DNA of 40,024 bases from an uncultured Selenomonadaceae bacterium (GCA_905236725.1 CAJOCT010000013.1:1-40024), one strand, 5' to 3'; positions 12,942 through 21,776 are shown, counted from the first letter of the stretch. Notes: a model not told the origin generated them from the sequence alone. Made by a program: numbers and translations.

Positions 12942-14204
12942 TTGGATAAAATCAGATTTTCTGCTGTAAAAATTATTTTTAACGTCACTGAAAAAAATTC
13001 TTTCGCTAACGTCGAAATTTCTAAAATTCTTCGTGAAAATAATTTTTCAGACCTCGACAGAAGATTTTTAACCGAACTCGTTCACGGCACTTTGAAAAAA
13101 ATTTCAACCATCGATTGGATTATCGAAAAATTTGCAGAAAAAAAATTTGATAAAAAAATTCTCGCGGTTCTTCGTCTCGGAATTTTTCAAATTTTTTTTA
13201 CCGATAAAATTCCAAAATTCGCCGCCGTCAACGAATCTGTTGAAATTGCGAAAAAATTTTGCGGTATCGGCGCGTCAAAATTTGTGAACGGCGTTTTTAG
13301 AAATATTTTGCGAAATCCAGAAAAAATTAAATTTCCAGACGATGATTCTGTTGAATCGCTCGCGCTGAAAAATTTTCATCCGATTTGGATTGTAAAATTA
13401 TTTTTGCAAGAGTTCGGATTGGAAAATACAAAAAAAATTTTGATTGCGAATAATATTGAGCCGCCGTTAAGTTTGCGCGTGAACACTTTAAAAATTTCTC
13501 GCGAAGATTTTTTGAAAAAATTTCCCGCTGAAAAATCGAAAATTGTTTCTGACGGAATTATTTTGAAAAATCACGGCGCATTGGATAATTTTTTGCCGCT
13601 GAAAAACGGTTTTTGCCAAGTTCAAGATGAAAGTTCGATGTTAATCGCGCATTTTTTAAATCCTGAAGAAAATAATTTTGTGATTGATTGTTGCGCGGCT
13701 CCGGGCGGAAAATCCACGCACATTGCTGAATTGATGAAAAATCGCGGAAAAATTATTGCGTGCGACATTTACGAGCAAAAAATAAAAAAAATTTCCGAAA
13801 ATGCGAAAAGGCTCGGAATAAAAATTATTGAGCCGATTTTATTGGACGCGCGGAAAATCGGCGAAAAATTTTTTGAAAAAGCTGACAGAGTTTTGGTTGA
13901 CGCGCCTTGTTCGGGGCTCGGAGTCATTCGCAGAAAATCAGATTTGCGTTTGAAAAAAAATTTTGACGAAATAAAAAAATTGCCGACTCTGCAACTTGAA
14001 ATTTTGGAAAGTGCGGCAAAAAGTTTGAAACGCGGCGGAATTTTAATTTATTCTACGTGTACGATTTTAAAAAGCGAAAATGATGATGTTGTCGAAAAAT
14101 TTTTGAGCAAAAATAAAAATTTTGAGTTAATTGAAAAAAAATTATTTTTGCCGCACGTTGACGGCACGGACGGATTTTTTTTCGCGAAAATAAAAAAATT
14201 TTGA
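12942..14204 (+). CDS. rsmB: 16S rRNA m5C967 methyltransferase RsmB
   Basis: Residues about 1-130 form the NusB-like RNA-binding domain (FLTELVHGTLKK, VLRLGIFQIFF, AVNESVEIAKKF). The SAM-dependent domain follows with VIDCCAAPGGKSTHIAELM (motif I), VDAPCSGLGVIRRKSDLR (motif IV) and YSTCTILKSENDDVVEKFL (motif VI). The Cys residues in DAPC and YSTC are the catalytic pair of m5C methyltransferases. The enzyme methylates C967 of 16S rRNA using SAM. The start is TTG 12942, with GGAGG eight bases upstream; a TTG at 12927 overlaps that site and is rejected. Length (420) fits. It lacks its frequent Firmicute neighbours fmt, rlmN and prpC/prkC, which suggests rearrangement. AAA/TTT codons are extreme. 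Confidence 0.95.
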   Translation: MDKIRFSAVKIIFNVTEKNSFANVEISKILRENNFSDLDRRFLTELVHGTLKKISTIDWIIEKFAEKKFDKKILAVLRLGIFQIFFTDKIPKFAAVNESVEIAKKFCGIGASKFVNGVFRNILRNPEKIKFPDDDSVESLALKNFHPIWIVKLFLQEFGLENTKKILIANNIEPPLSLRVNTLKISREDFLKKFPAEKSKIVSDGIILKNHGALDNFLPLKNGFCQVQDESSMLIAHFLNPEENNFVIDCCAAPGGKSTHIAELMKNRGKIIACDIYEQKIKKISENAKRLGIKIIEPILLDARKIGEKFFEKADRVLVDAPCSGLGVIRRKSDLRLKKNFDEIKKLPTLQLEILESAAKSLKRGGILIYSTCTILKSENDDVVEKFLSKNKNFELIEKKLFLPHVDGTDGFFFAKIKKF

Positions 14205-14217
14205 GGTTAAAAAATTT

Positions 14218-15342
14218 ATGGAAAAAAAAATAATCGGCAAATTCGGCGAGGCAAAAATTTTTACGGTTGAAGATGAAAAATTTTCGGTCGATGAATATGC
14301 AATCTCGCAAATAAAAATGCTTTGCGACAATGAAGTTGCAAAAAATTCAAAAATTCGCGTTATGCCAGATGTTCACCCCGCAAAAGTTTCGACAGTCGGC
14401 TTGACAATGACGGTCGGCGAAAAAATTTTGCCAAATTTGGTGGGAATTGACATAGGTTGCGGAGTGACGGCGATAAAATTGAAAAAATTTCGCCCTGAAT
14501 TTCAAAAAATTGACAAAATAATTCGAGAAAATATTTCGACGGAAAACGGAATAAGAAAAAAAATTTCTCCGGCCGCCGAAAATTTCGATTTTGAAAAAAT
14601 TTTTGCGAATTTCAATAAAAATCGCGCATTAAAAAGTCTCGGAACGCTCGGATTCGGCAATCATTATATTGAAATTGACGTTGACGACGAAAAAAATTAT
14701 TTTTTGTGCGTGCACAGCGGAAGTCGGCATTTGGGCAAAGAAATTGCGGAATTTTATTTGAACGAAGGGCAAAAAATTTTAAAAAATCGCGGCGAAAATA
14801 TTCCTTACGAGCTGACATATTTGCAAGGCGAAATTTTTGAAAAATATTTGTCGGATTTAAAAATTGTTCAAGATTTTGCATTTTTGAACAGAAAAATAAT
14901 TTTGGAAGAAATTTGCAAGGCAATGAAGTGGAAAATTTCGGAAATTTTTAATTGCACGCACAATTACGTTGAGGAAAAAATTTTGCGAAAAGGAGCGATT
15001 TCGGCAAAAAAAAATGAATTTGTGATAATCCCGATAAATATGCGCGACGGAGTAATTTTCGGGCGTGGTAAAGGCAATGAGGATTGGAATTTTTCCGCAC
15101 CGCACGGCGCAGGAAGAATTTTGAAGCGAACTGAAGTAAAAAATAATCACACGCTTTCAGAATTTAAATCGGCGATGAAGGGAATTTTTTCGACAAGCAT
15201 TACAAAAGACACTTTGGACGAGTCGCCGTTTGCATACAGAAAAATTGCAGATATTTTGCCGGCGATTGATGAAAGTGTGGAAATTGAAAAAATTTTGAAA
15301 CCCGTTTACAATTTCAAGGCAGGGAGTATCGAAAAAAATTGA
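14218..15342 (+). CDS. RtcB-family RNA ligase-like protein
   Basis: This 374-residue protein has the RtcB metal and guanylate-binding set: MPDVHPA near 49-55, GIDIGCGV with D78 and C81, LGTLGFGNHYIEI, VHSGSRHLG, and SAPHGAGR, where the His corresponds to the guanylylated residue. RtcB ligates 2',3'-cyclic phosphate or 3'-phosphate RNA ends to 5'-OH ends using GTP. The protein is shorter than E. coli RtcB (about 408) and has PHGAGR rather than SHGAGR, like the compact RtcB2-type paralogues, so ligation or repair of stress-cleaved RNA is a family-level inference. GAGGTT precedes ATG, 13 bases after rsmB, so they are probably co-transcribed. Confidence 0.85.
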   Translation: MEKKIIGKFGEAKIFTVEDEKFSVDEYAISQIKMLCDNEVAKNSKIRVMPDVHPAKVSTVGLTMTVGEKILPNLVGIDIGCGVTAIKLKKFRPEFQKIDKIIRENISTENGIRKKISPAAENFDFEKIFANFNKNRALKSLGTLGFGNHYIEIDVDDEKNYFLCVHSGSRHLGKEIAEFYLNEGQKILKNRGENIPYELTYLQGEIFEKYLSDLKIVQDFAFLNRKIILEEICKAMKWKISEIFNCTHNYVEEKILRKGAISAKKNEFVIIPINMRDGVIFGRGKGNEDWNFSAPHGAGRILKRTEVKNNHTLSEFKSAMKGIFSTSITKDTLDESPFAYRKIADILPAIDESVEIEKILKPVYNFKAGSIEKN

Positions 15343-15367
15343 CTTTATTATAAATTTTTTTTATAAT
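15339..15367 (+). promoter_or_regulatory. Strong promoter for the RTX metalloprotease gene
   Basis: TTGACT (15339-15344), 17 bases, TATAAT (15362-15367). The -35 overlaps the stop codon of the rtcB-like gene. Predicted transcript start is near 15374, about 27 bases before the GTG start. Confidence 0.85.
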
Positions 15368-15400
15368 GAGCTAATTTTTTTTATGGAGTGTGATTTACCT

Positions 15401-17959
15401 GTGACACAGCAAGAGGTTATGAAAACTTTTATGACGACGTTGAAAGATACCGAGTTGAGCGGACGCGCGGCAGTTGACGCGGCTATCAAAGCGAGTTCGA
15501 GTTTCGGAAGTTATCAGGAAGTTGTAAACAAATTTTATGATGACTGGCAAAATTCCGACGGCAACTGGCACAGATTTTTAGTCGAAAAGTGCGGAATTGT
15601 TCTTGACAACGAAGATACCGGCGCAGTTTCCGGCGCAGATTGCGGCGGCGCAAGCGTCAAAGGCGCGGACGATATTTTGCCGTCAAAAGGTAAGGCGAAA
15701 TATCCGAGCGGGACTTCTTTCACCGTCAGAGGTTTGACGATTTACGGCATTCCCCCCAAAGAAAGTTTGACGGCAGATCAACAGTACGTCGTCAGAGGTC
15801 TTTACAGCTGGTGGGTTCGTGACGCTTTGAAACAAATTGAAGAAAGTTACGGCATGAGTTACACCGATGCAGATGCCACAAATTCGCGGATGAAATTGGT
15901 CTTCGTTGACGAGCCGGACAGCGATTATTTGGCGGCTGTTGCTTTCAATACCGTAAACGGCACCGGAAAAGAATATGAATCTCTTTTCCTGAGAGTGAAC
16001 ATGGCGCATTTTAAAAATATGTCGTCAAGCGATCGTCACGGTTCGACAGACTTAGGTTTTAATTTAGACAGAACTTTAATTCATGAACTTGTACACGGCG
16101 TTATGGCATCTAACATAAATTATTTTAACGACTTGCCCAACGCACTTATTGAGGGCGGTACTGCCGAATTGATTCATGGAATTGATGACGAAAGATATTA
16201 TGCAATTCCTCAATTTGTGCAAGAGCTCGACAATTATATGAAAATTTTTGGCATGGATTATGTCGCCGGCAATGTTGATCCTAATTATGCAATATACCCC
16301 GGCGGTTATGTGTTCATGCGTTATTTCTTGAAACAGTCGGCAGATACGACTTTTGATTATGATACTTATCGCGAAAAAATTGCAATCGGCAATGACGGCG
16401 GTTTTGCGACAAATTATTTTAATGAAGTTACAATGACCGGCGGAGCGGGTTCAGACACAATAACCAATTCCGGCAAAGATGTTTCGATAAAAGCAGGCGC
16501 GGGCGTTGATGTCGTAAAAAATTACTACGCCGATGACGTTGTAATAAACACAGGCAACGGCGCAGATACCATTACAAACTACGGTAACCGCGTTTCGATT
16601 GTTGCGGGGAGCGGTAATGACAGCATCGACCACGTTGCAGGCACGATGACTACAATTTACGGCGGCAACGGCAACGATTTCATTGAAAACGCCGCTGAAG
16701 AAAATATAATTTACTGCGGCTCGGGAAAAGATACCGTGTCAAACAGCGGAGCTTATACATTTGTTGACGGCGGCGCAGGTAATGACCAACTGAAGAACGA
16801 TAAAGTCGGCGCAACGCTTGTGGGCGGCTCGGGTAAAGACACATTGTTCACTGTCGCAGATGAAGCAGTAATTTTTGGCGACGCAGGAAATGACAGCATA
16901 ATTATCGGTGTTGATCCTTCCGCAATTTCCACAGTATCAAGCGCGGATATTCTCAATGATACTGCCGCAGATTCCGTCAGCAGTTCGAGCACAGTTATCG
17001 GCGGCGCACGTTCCACGGTTAATGGCGGTGAAGGTGACGACATAATTAAAATTTTCGCTGACGAGGTCACGGCTTTTGGCGACGAAGGAATGGACACCGT
17101 TACAATCTCGGGCGCAAATGCGACAGTTTACGGCGATGCCGGCGCGGACATTTTCGACAATTCCGGCGCGAACAATTATATTTTCGGCGGTGCGGATGAG
17201 GATTCCGTTTACAACAGCGGCGCAAGTGCAACCGTTAGACTCGGCAAGGGTGCTGACAGCATTACAAACATTGGAGATAACTCTGCCATTTACGGCGACG
17301 CAGGAGATGATCTTTTATACAACTCAGGCTATTACACTTCAATTTCCGGCGGCTCGGGAAATGATACCGTCATAAATTACGGCTTGACTACGCACATTTC
17401 CGTCGGAGCGGGCGCAGATACAATTTACAACAGCGGTCTGCAAGTTTCGATAACCGGCGGCGCGGGTAACGACTCAATTCTCAACGAAGGAGGTATTCTT
17501 GAGATTGATTGCGGCTCGGGAGATGATTATATTGAAAACTACGGAGACCATATCACAATCACGGGCGGCAAAGGTAACGACTCAATCGTCAACGACGGCG
17601 GAAAACATTTGCAATATAATTTCAGTTCGTCAAGCGGACAAGATACCGTTATCGGCGCGAATGACAGCGACACTCTTTATATCAGCACGACGAGTTACAG
17701 CACTCTTGCAAACGGCGACGATTTAACGGTCAAGGTCGGAAAAGGCTCGATTACTTTCCAAGATTTGGGCTCGAAAAATATTATTATCAGCAACGGCAGT
17801 AAAAATGTTTTGGTCAGTGCAAGCGGACTTTTCGCGGACGATGAAAATAATTTTTCAGAACTCGACGCGATTATTGAAAATAATTTCTCGGTTGCGGAAT
17901 TTGAAAATTATCCTGCGGAAAAAATTTCTGCGAAAAATATCATTACTTACGCAAAATAA
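15401..17959 (+). CDS. RTX-type secreted zinc metalloprotease candidate
   Basis: A GTG at 15401 is preferred (GGAGTG upstream; ATG 15383 lies on that site), giving 852 residues. The N-terminal about 90 residues form a helical region (TFMTTLKDTELSGRAAVDAA) without a signal peptide. Residues about 110-340 contain a zinc protease signature, LIHELVHGVMAS (HExxH near 228-232), followed some 20 residues later by ALIEGGTAELIHG, whose Glu could be the third ligand (gluzincin-like). From about 345 to 735 come 20 RTX-like repeats, then a C-terminal region with a DTVIGANDSDTLYIS-type ending. RTX proteins fold on calcium outside the cell and normally leave by type I secretion; no secretion genes are in the window. 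The substrate is unknown. It has its own strong promoter. Confidence 0.8.
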   Translation: MTQQEVMKTFMTTLKDTELSGRAAVDAAIKASSSFGSYQEVVNKFYDDWQNSDGNWHRFLVEKCGIVLDNEDTGAVSGADCGGASVKGADDILPSKGKAKYPSGTSFTVRGLTIYGIPPKESLTADQQYVVRGLYSWWVRDALKQIEESYGMSYTDADATNSRMKLVFVDEPDSDYLAAVAFNTVNGTGKEYESLFLRVNMAHFKNMSSSDRHGSTDLGFNLDRTLIHELVHGVMASNINYFNDLPNALIEGGTAELIHGIDDERYYAIPQFVQELDNYMKIFGMDYVAGNVDPNYAIYPGGYVFMRYFLKQSADTTFDYDTYREKIAIGNDGGFATNYFNEVTMTGGAGSDTITNSGKDVSIKAGAGVDVVKNYYADDVVINTGNGADTITNYGNRVSIVAGSGNDSIDHVAGTMTTIYGGNGNDFIENAAEENIIYCGSGKDTVSNSGAYTFVDGGAGNDQLKNDKVGATLVGGSGKDTLFTVADEAVIFGDAGNDSIIIGVDPSAISTVSSADILNDTAADSVSSSSTVIGGARSTVNGGEGDDIIKIFADEVTAFGDEGMDTVTISGANATVYGDAGADIFDNSGANNYIFGGADEDSVYNSGASATVRLGKGADSITNIGDNSAIYGDAGDDLLYNSGYYTSISGGSGNDTVINYGLTTHISVGAGADTIYNSGLQVSITGGAGNDSILNEGGILEIDCGSGDDYIENYGDHITITGGKGNDSIVNDGGKHLQYNFSSSSGQDTVIGANDSDTLYISTTSYSTLANGDDLTVKVGKGSITFQDLGSKNIIISNGSKNVLVSASGLFADDENNFSELDAIIENNFSVAEFENYPAEKISAKNIITYAK
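16438..17600 (+). repeat. 54-bp coding repeat array (20 x 18-residue RTX-like units)
   Basis: The unit is GxGxDxIxNxGxxxxIxG, 18 residues, for example GSGNDTVINYGLTTHISV and GAGADTIYNSGLQVSITG. About twenty units run nearly without gaps, broken once after the ninth (17000 region) by a Ser/Thr/Ala-rich insert of about 30 residues. Each unit has one calcium-binding-type turn and one Asn-x-Gly turn, consistent with a two-turn beta-roll or beta-helix rung. Confidence 0.8.
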
Positions 17960-17962
17960 AAT

Positions 17963-18457
17963 TTAATGATAACGGCGCAAAACTTCGCCGTAACCTTTTG
18001 AAACGTGCAAATAATACAGAGCTTTTTTCTTATAGTCGGCGACGGGATCGCCGCTTTTTTTTTCGTCATATTTCAGAGTGTTTGAGGCGTGCGGTGACGT
18101 AAAGCCGAATAAAATTCTTGCGGGAAGTTGACGACCTTGACGCGGTAAAATTGAATCGTCGGCAATGTTCAGCGGATAAAATTCCCCGTCAACTTTTATC
18201 AACATCATCGGCGCAATTTTATTTACAAAAGTTCCTCCCGCAGGCATCGCCAATTCGTAATCTCCGTCAGAAAGTTCAACAGGCGAATTATTTTTTATAT
18301 AACTTATCGCGTCGGAAGGAAAAATTTCTTCGTGAAAACTTGCCGCCTCATTCGGCTGAATAAATTTTACGCACATCGCCGCCACTATAAAAAAAATCAC
18401 CGCGACAACGGTGTAAGTTTTGACCTTGAAAGGTTGATTATTTTTTTCTTCGTTCAC
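17963..18457 (-). CDS. Membrane-anchored extracytoplasmic protein, unknown
   Basis: GTG 18457 overlaps the preceding stop (GTGA) and has GGAGTG upstream. Residues about 15-33 (YTVVAVIFFIVAAMCVKFI) form one membrane anchor; the remaining 130 residues would be outside, with VELSDGDYELAMPAGGTFVN and ALYYLHVSKGYGEVLRRYH. No family was recognised. It is the last gene of a leftward group after a polyprenyl synthase and ends three bases from the convergent RTX gene, with no terminator in between. Confidence 0.65.
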   Translation of the reverse strand: MNEEKNNQPFKVKTYTVVAVIFFIVAAMCVKFIQPNEAASFHEEIFPSDAISYIKNNSPVELSDGDYELAMPAGGTFVNKIAPMMLIKVDGEFYPLNIADDSILPRQGRQLPARILFGFTSPHASNTLKYDEKKSGDPVADYKKKALYYLHVSKGYGEVLRRYH

Positions 18458-18732
18458 AATTTCACTCCATAAAAAATTTTGTTGGAATGTTCGCCAATAT
18501 CTTTAATAACATTTTTTTCGGCCTTACCGAGTACCCAGCCGAGAATTTTTATTTCGTGATAGACAGTCAATTTTTGTTCGCGCACGTCGCCGGAATTAAA
18601 AGAAAGTTCGCGATAAGCCATCAACGCCTGATTATATCGCGCTAAAACTTCTTGCGGCGAGCGCATTCTCTCTTTCGGCTGATTATAACTTTCCACCAAA
18701 TCTCTTATATTATTCGCAGGCATTTCGGACAT
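18454..18732 (-). CDS. Small hypothetical protein (92 aa)
   Basis: ATG 18732 is preceded by GGAGGT at ten bases; an upstream TTG overlaps that site. The product is soluble and mostly helical (ARYNQALMAYRELSFNSGD, VYHEIKILGWVLGKAEKNV). No family was recognised. It lies 24 bases after the polyprenyl synthase and overlaps the next gene by four bases, so the three are probably one operon. Confidence 0.65.
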   Translation of the reverse strand: MSEMPANNIRDLVESYNQPKERMRSPQEVLARYNQALMAYRELSFNSGDVREQKLTVYHEIKILGWVLGKAEKNVIKDIGEHSNKIFYGVKL

Positions 18733-18756
18733 TTTTTTCAAACCTCCAAAAAAAAT

Positions 18757-19767
18757 TTACCAACTGCGGTCTACGACAAAATCCGCAATTTGTTCCAGTG
18801 CAAGCGCGACGGAAGTTTTTATCAGAAACGGCAAATTTATCCGCGCAGAATCAATATGACCGTCCGCACGCATTTTGCAATATTCCATGGCATCGGTATT
18901 TTTGACAATTTCTATCGCGGCGGAAATATCGGAATCAGTCAATTTTTTGCGAGTGATAATTTCGCGCAAAATTTTAGATTTTTCGCTGACTTGAAGAGCA
19001 CGAATCACGGGCAAGGTAACGACTCCGCTTTTTAAATCTCCGCCCAAAATTTTTCCAGTAATTTTTTCATCGCCGAAAAAGTCCAACAAGTCATCGACAA
19101 TTTGAAAAGCAAGTCCCAAACTCCCGCCGTAAAATGCAAGTCCGTCAATTTCTTTTTGATTGAGACCGGCAACAATTCCGCCGAGCCTGCAACAACTTGA
19201 TAAAAAAATTGCGGTCTTTAAATTTATTCTTTCGTAATATTCGCTCATTGTCGGCACGGTGAAAAGTGATCTGTCCTGCATAATTTCGCCCGTACACAAA
19301 TTTTTCACGAGCTTTGACAAAACTGCCGCAACTTCATTGCCGTAATCATTTTCCGCAACGAGTTGAAACGCCTTCGCAAAAAGATAATCGCCGACTAAAA
19401 CAGAAATTTGCGCTCCGTACCTTGAATTTATCGTCTCAACGCCGCGCCTTTTTTTTGCATTGTCCAAAATATCGTCGTGAACCAAACTTGCGGTATGAAT
19501 CAATTCAAGCGCGGTTGCCAAAGGCATTGTCTTTTCATTCGGACAAATTCCCTTAGACCTTGAACATAATAAAAATAACACAGGTCGCAAACGTTTTCCG
19601 CCGCTCAACAACGGTGCGCACGCATCATAAATAAATTTGTCTTCGCTGATTGATTGCTCTACACGTTCACCCAACTCCTGCAAATCTTTTATTGCAACGT
19701 CTTTCAGTGCCGATACAAAATCCAAATTTTTCACCGTCTCTTCAACTATTTGAAAAAATTTTATCAC
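18757..19767 (-). CDS. Polyprenyl diphosphate synthase (heptaprenyl/octaprenyl type)
   Basis: It has GGKRLRPVLFLLC, the first aspartate-rich motif in LIHTASLVHDDILDNAKKRRG (DDxxD) and the second in LAFQIVDDLLDFFGD, the two magnesium-diphosphate sites of trans-prenyl synthases. Such enzymes extend farnesyl or geranylgeranyl diphosphate with isopentenyl diphosphate to make C35-C40 chains, usually for menaquinone or ubiquinone side chains. Product length cannot be read reliably from sequence. The 336-residue length counts from GTG 19767, which lacks a good ribosome binding site; GTG 19734 or TTG 19725 are possible later starts that keep all motifs. Confidence 0.9.
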   Translation of the reverse strand: MIKFFQIVEETVKNLDFVSALKDVAIKDLQELGERVEQSISEDKFIYDACAPLLSGGKRLRPVLFLLCSRSKGICPNEKTMPLATALELIHTASLVHDDILDNAKKRRGVETINSRYGAQISVLVGDYLFAKAFQLVAENDYGNEVAAVLSKLVKNLCTGEIMQDRSLFTVPTMSEYYERINLKTAIFLSSCCRLGGIVAGLNQKEIDGLAFYGGSLGLAFQIVDDLLDFFGDEKITGKILGGDLKSGVVTLPVIRALQVSEKSKILREIITRKKLTDSDISAAIEIVKNTDAMEYCKMRADGHIDSARINLPFLIKTSVALALEQIADFVVDRSW

Positions 19768-19798
19768 AGCGCAATGTCAAAGGCAAGGAATTTTTAAA

Positions 19799-19827
19799 TT
19801 GACAGTGTGCAAAGTCTCAATTAAACT
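19799..19827 (+). promoter_or_regulatory. Promoter for the membrane protein / cobS pair
   Basis: TTGACA (19799-19804), 17 bases, TAAACT (19822-19827), about 28 bases before ATG 19855. Perfect -35 and a moderate -10. Confidence 0.6.
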
Positions 19828-19854
19828 AAAGAAAATTTTCGGCGAGGTGACGTT

Positions 19855-20982
19855 ATGAACGAAAAAAATGATAAAAAAGCCGAGTTGGAAAAAAATTTTC
19901 AGCAGATGATAAAAGTCACCAAAGCGGACGATAAAGACAATCATCAGCGCAAACTTGCAAATAATTTTTTGCAAATGATGGCGGATACAAAAAAAATTGA
20001 CGAGGACGAAAAAAGAAAAAATCTTGCGAGAAATTTTGCGGAAATGATTGAGCAAAGTCGAAGTTTTGATTCAGAGCGCGAAAAACTCGAAGAGGCAGGA
20101 AAAACTGCCGTCGCCGATGCTTTTTCAAAAATGATTCGATTGACTCAAAAACTTGAGAAAGAAAATAAATCGCAATTTGAATTTCCTCCCGATGTAAATA
20201 TTGAACATTTTCCGAGCGCGGGCGATAAATTTTTTCAACTTTTGATAAAAAAATTGCCGCCGCGTTTGAGAAGATTTCCCCGCGCATTTCACAGAAATCC
20301 GAAAGCCGTCATAAAATATTTTTTTGCGATGATTATCGGAAGAATTTTGGCGATAACTCTTTATGTCATCGCGGCATTTATTCCGGCAATTCCAATTCCG
20401 GATTCGGTTGCTGGTATCGGCGGAAAAATTCCGAATGTTTTTGGAAATGCGCTCGGAGCGATGCGCGGATTTGTAACGGATTTCAGTGCGCAATCGGTTA
20501 TGGCGACCGTGACGAACATTCCCACCGATATAAATAAAATTTTGCAGAAAATCGGAGAATTTTTTCAATATTACGGGCGACGAACTGCAAATTTCGTAAA
20601 AAAAATTTTTAAACAGCCCGGCGACGCTTGGAATGATATTTGCGAATTTTTTAAAAGAAACGCGCAATTTTTACTTCGACTTTTAAAAGGTGCGCTCGGA
20701 GTTGCATTTTCTTTTTTTGCGATAAAATTGGCGATGGTTTTTTTACTGCCGCTTTTCGGAGGAATTGCGATAACGATTCTCGGATTTAAAATTTCAATTA
20801 TTTTAATAGTCGTCGTGAGAATGGCGATCAGCACTTTCAGCGAATTTTTCGGAAAAATACTCGGCGGAAAATTTTTGAGATTTTGCAAAAAAATTTATCA
20901 CGAACCCGAAATTTTATGGGAAAAAATGCGCGAAAATGCGGAACAGTGGAAAGAAAATTGGGAGAAGAATAAACGACCTTGA
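19855..20982 (+). CDS. Membrane protein with N-terminal NFxxMI repeats (unknown)
   Basis: The first 100 residues hold four similar segments, LEKNFQQMIKVTK, LANNFLQMMADTK, LARNFAEMIEQSR and VADAFSKMIRLTQ, at 23-23-29 residue spacing, all charged and probably coiled or paired helices. A basic linker (PPRLRRFPRAFHRNPK) leads to hydrophobic segments: one at about 160-185 (MIIGRILAITLYVIAAFIPA) and two at about 275-325. The C-terminus is charged. No known family was recognised. It overlaps cobS by four bases and so is probably co-translated with it; a link to cobalamin synthesis or transport cannot be concluded from that alone. Confidence 0.75.
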   Translation: MNEKNDKKAELEKNFQQMIKVTKADDKDNHQRKLANNFLQMMADTKKIDEDEKRKNLARNFAEMIEQSRSFDSEREKLEEAGKTAVADAFSKMIRLTQKLEKENKSQFEFPPDVNIEHFPSAGDKFFQLLIKKLPPRLRRFPRAFHRNPKAVIKYFFAMIIGRILAITLYVIAAFIPAIPIPDSVAGIGGKIPNVFGNALGAMRGFVTDFSAQSVMATVTNIPTDINKILQKIGEFFQYYGRRTANFVKKIFKQPGDAWNDICEFFKRNAQFLLRLLKGALGVAFSFFAIKLAMVFLLPLFGGIAITILGFKISIILIVVVRMAISTFSEFFGKILGGKFLRFCKKIYHEPEILWEKMRENAEQWKENWEKNKRP

Positions 20983-21761
20983 TAAATGAATTTTTAATCG
21001 GACTGCAATTTTTAACGAGAATAAATTTAGTTCGACAGACAGTTTGGACAGAAAAAAATTTTGGAAATTCAGTAAAATTTTTTCCGGCAGTCGGCGCAAT
21101 TTTGGGAATAATTTACGCGCTTTTTGTCGGAATTTTAATTTTTATAACCGGCGGCAAAATTCCGATTTTTATCGGTGCAGTCGGATTTTTTTTGTCGATA
21201 ATTTTAACGGGCGGGATTCATTGCGACGGACTTATGGACACGGCAGACGGATTATTTTCCGGACGCGAAAAAGAAAAAATTTTGGAAATAATGAAAGATT
21301 CTCGCGCAGGTTCATTCGGAGTTGTTTCGATGATTTTAATTGCGTCATTGCAAATTTCCGCGCTTGCCGAACTTGCAAAAATTTCGCCGCAATTTATTTG
21401 CACGGCGATTTTTTGTGCGCCGATAATCGGACGGCTTGCGATGGTTTTTGTGATAAAAAAATTTCCCTACGCGAGGCCGCAGGGAATCGGCAAAGCATTT
21501 TCAATTTACGCGACGAAAAAAACTTTGAACTTTGCGCTAGTTGAAACGATTTTATTTTTAATTCCGATAATTTTTTTAAGTGTAAAAATTTTTTTGATAA
21601 GTTTGCTTGCGATGATTTTGGCAATAATTTTTTCATGGCGATTCGGAATTTTTTCGACAAAGAAAATCGGCGGAGTCACGGGAGATATTTACGGCGCAGT
21701 TGAAATAATTTCCGAAACTTTAGTGTTAATAATTTTTTTATTCGGCGCAATTTTTTTATAA
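20979..21761 (+). CDS. cobS: Adenosylcobinamide-GDP ribazoletransferase (cobalamin synthase)
   Basis: This is an integral membrane protein of 260 residues with several hydrophobic helices. It has the CobS signature GGIHCDGLMDTADGLFSG followed by EKILEIMKDSRAGSFGV, which holds the acidic residues that bind magnesium. It joins alpha-ribazole (or its phosphate) to adenosylcobinamide-GDP at the membrane in the last steps of vitamin B12 assembly. The start is a TTG overlapping the previous stop (TTGA), with GGGAGAAG upstream. No cobT, cobU or cobC lies beside it, unlike most cob clusters. Confidence 0.92.
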   Translation: MINEFLIGLQFLTRINLVRQTVWTEKNFGNSVKFFPAVGAILGIIYALFVGILIFITGGKIPIFIGAVGFFLSIILTGGIHCDGLMDTADGLFSGREKEKILEIMKDSRAGSFGVVSMILIASLQISALAELAKISPQFICTAIFCAPIIGRLAMVFVIKKFPYARPQGIGKAFSIYATKKTLNFALVETILFLIPIIFLSVKIFLISLLAMILAIIFSWRFGIFSTKKIGGVTGDIYGAVEIISETLVLIIFLFGAIFL

Positions 21762-21776
21762 ATTGTCTTCAAAAAT

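Noticed and set aside
15340..15400. ATG 15383 as start of the RTX protein
   Set aside because: It overlaps the SD that fits GTG 15401, and the six extra residues add nothing protein-like.
19762..19790. TTGACA on the minus strand ahead of the polyprenyl synthase as a promoter
   Set aside because: The only -10-like word (TAAAAT) is 11 bases away, too close for a normal promoter.
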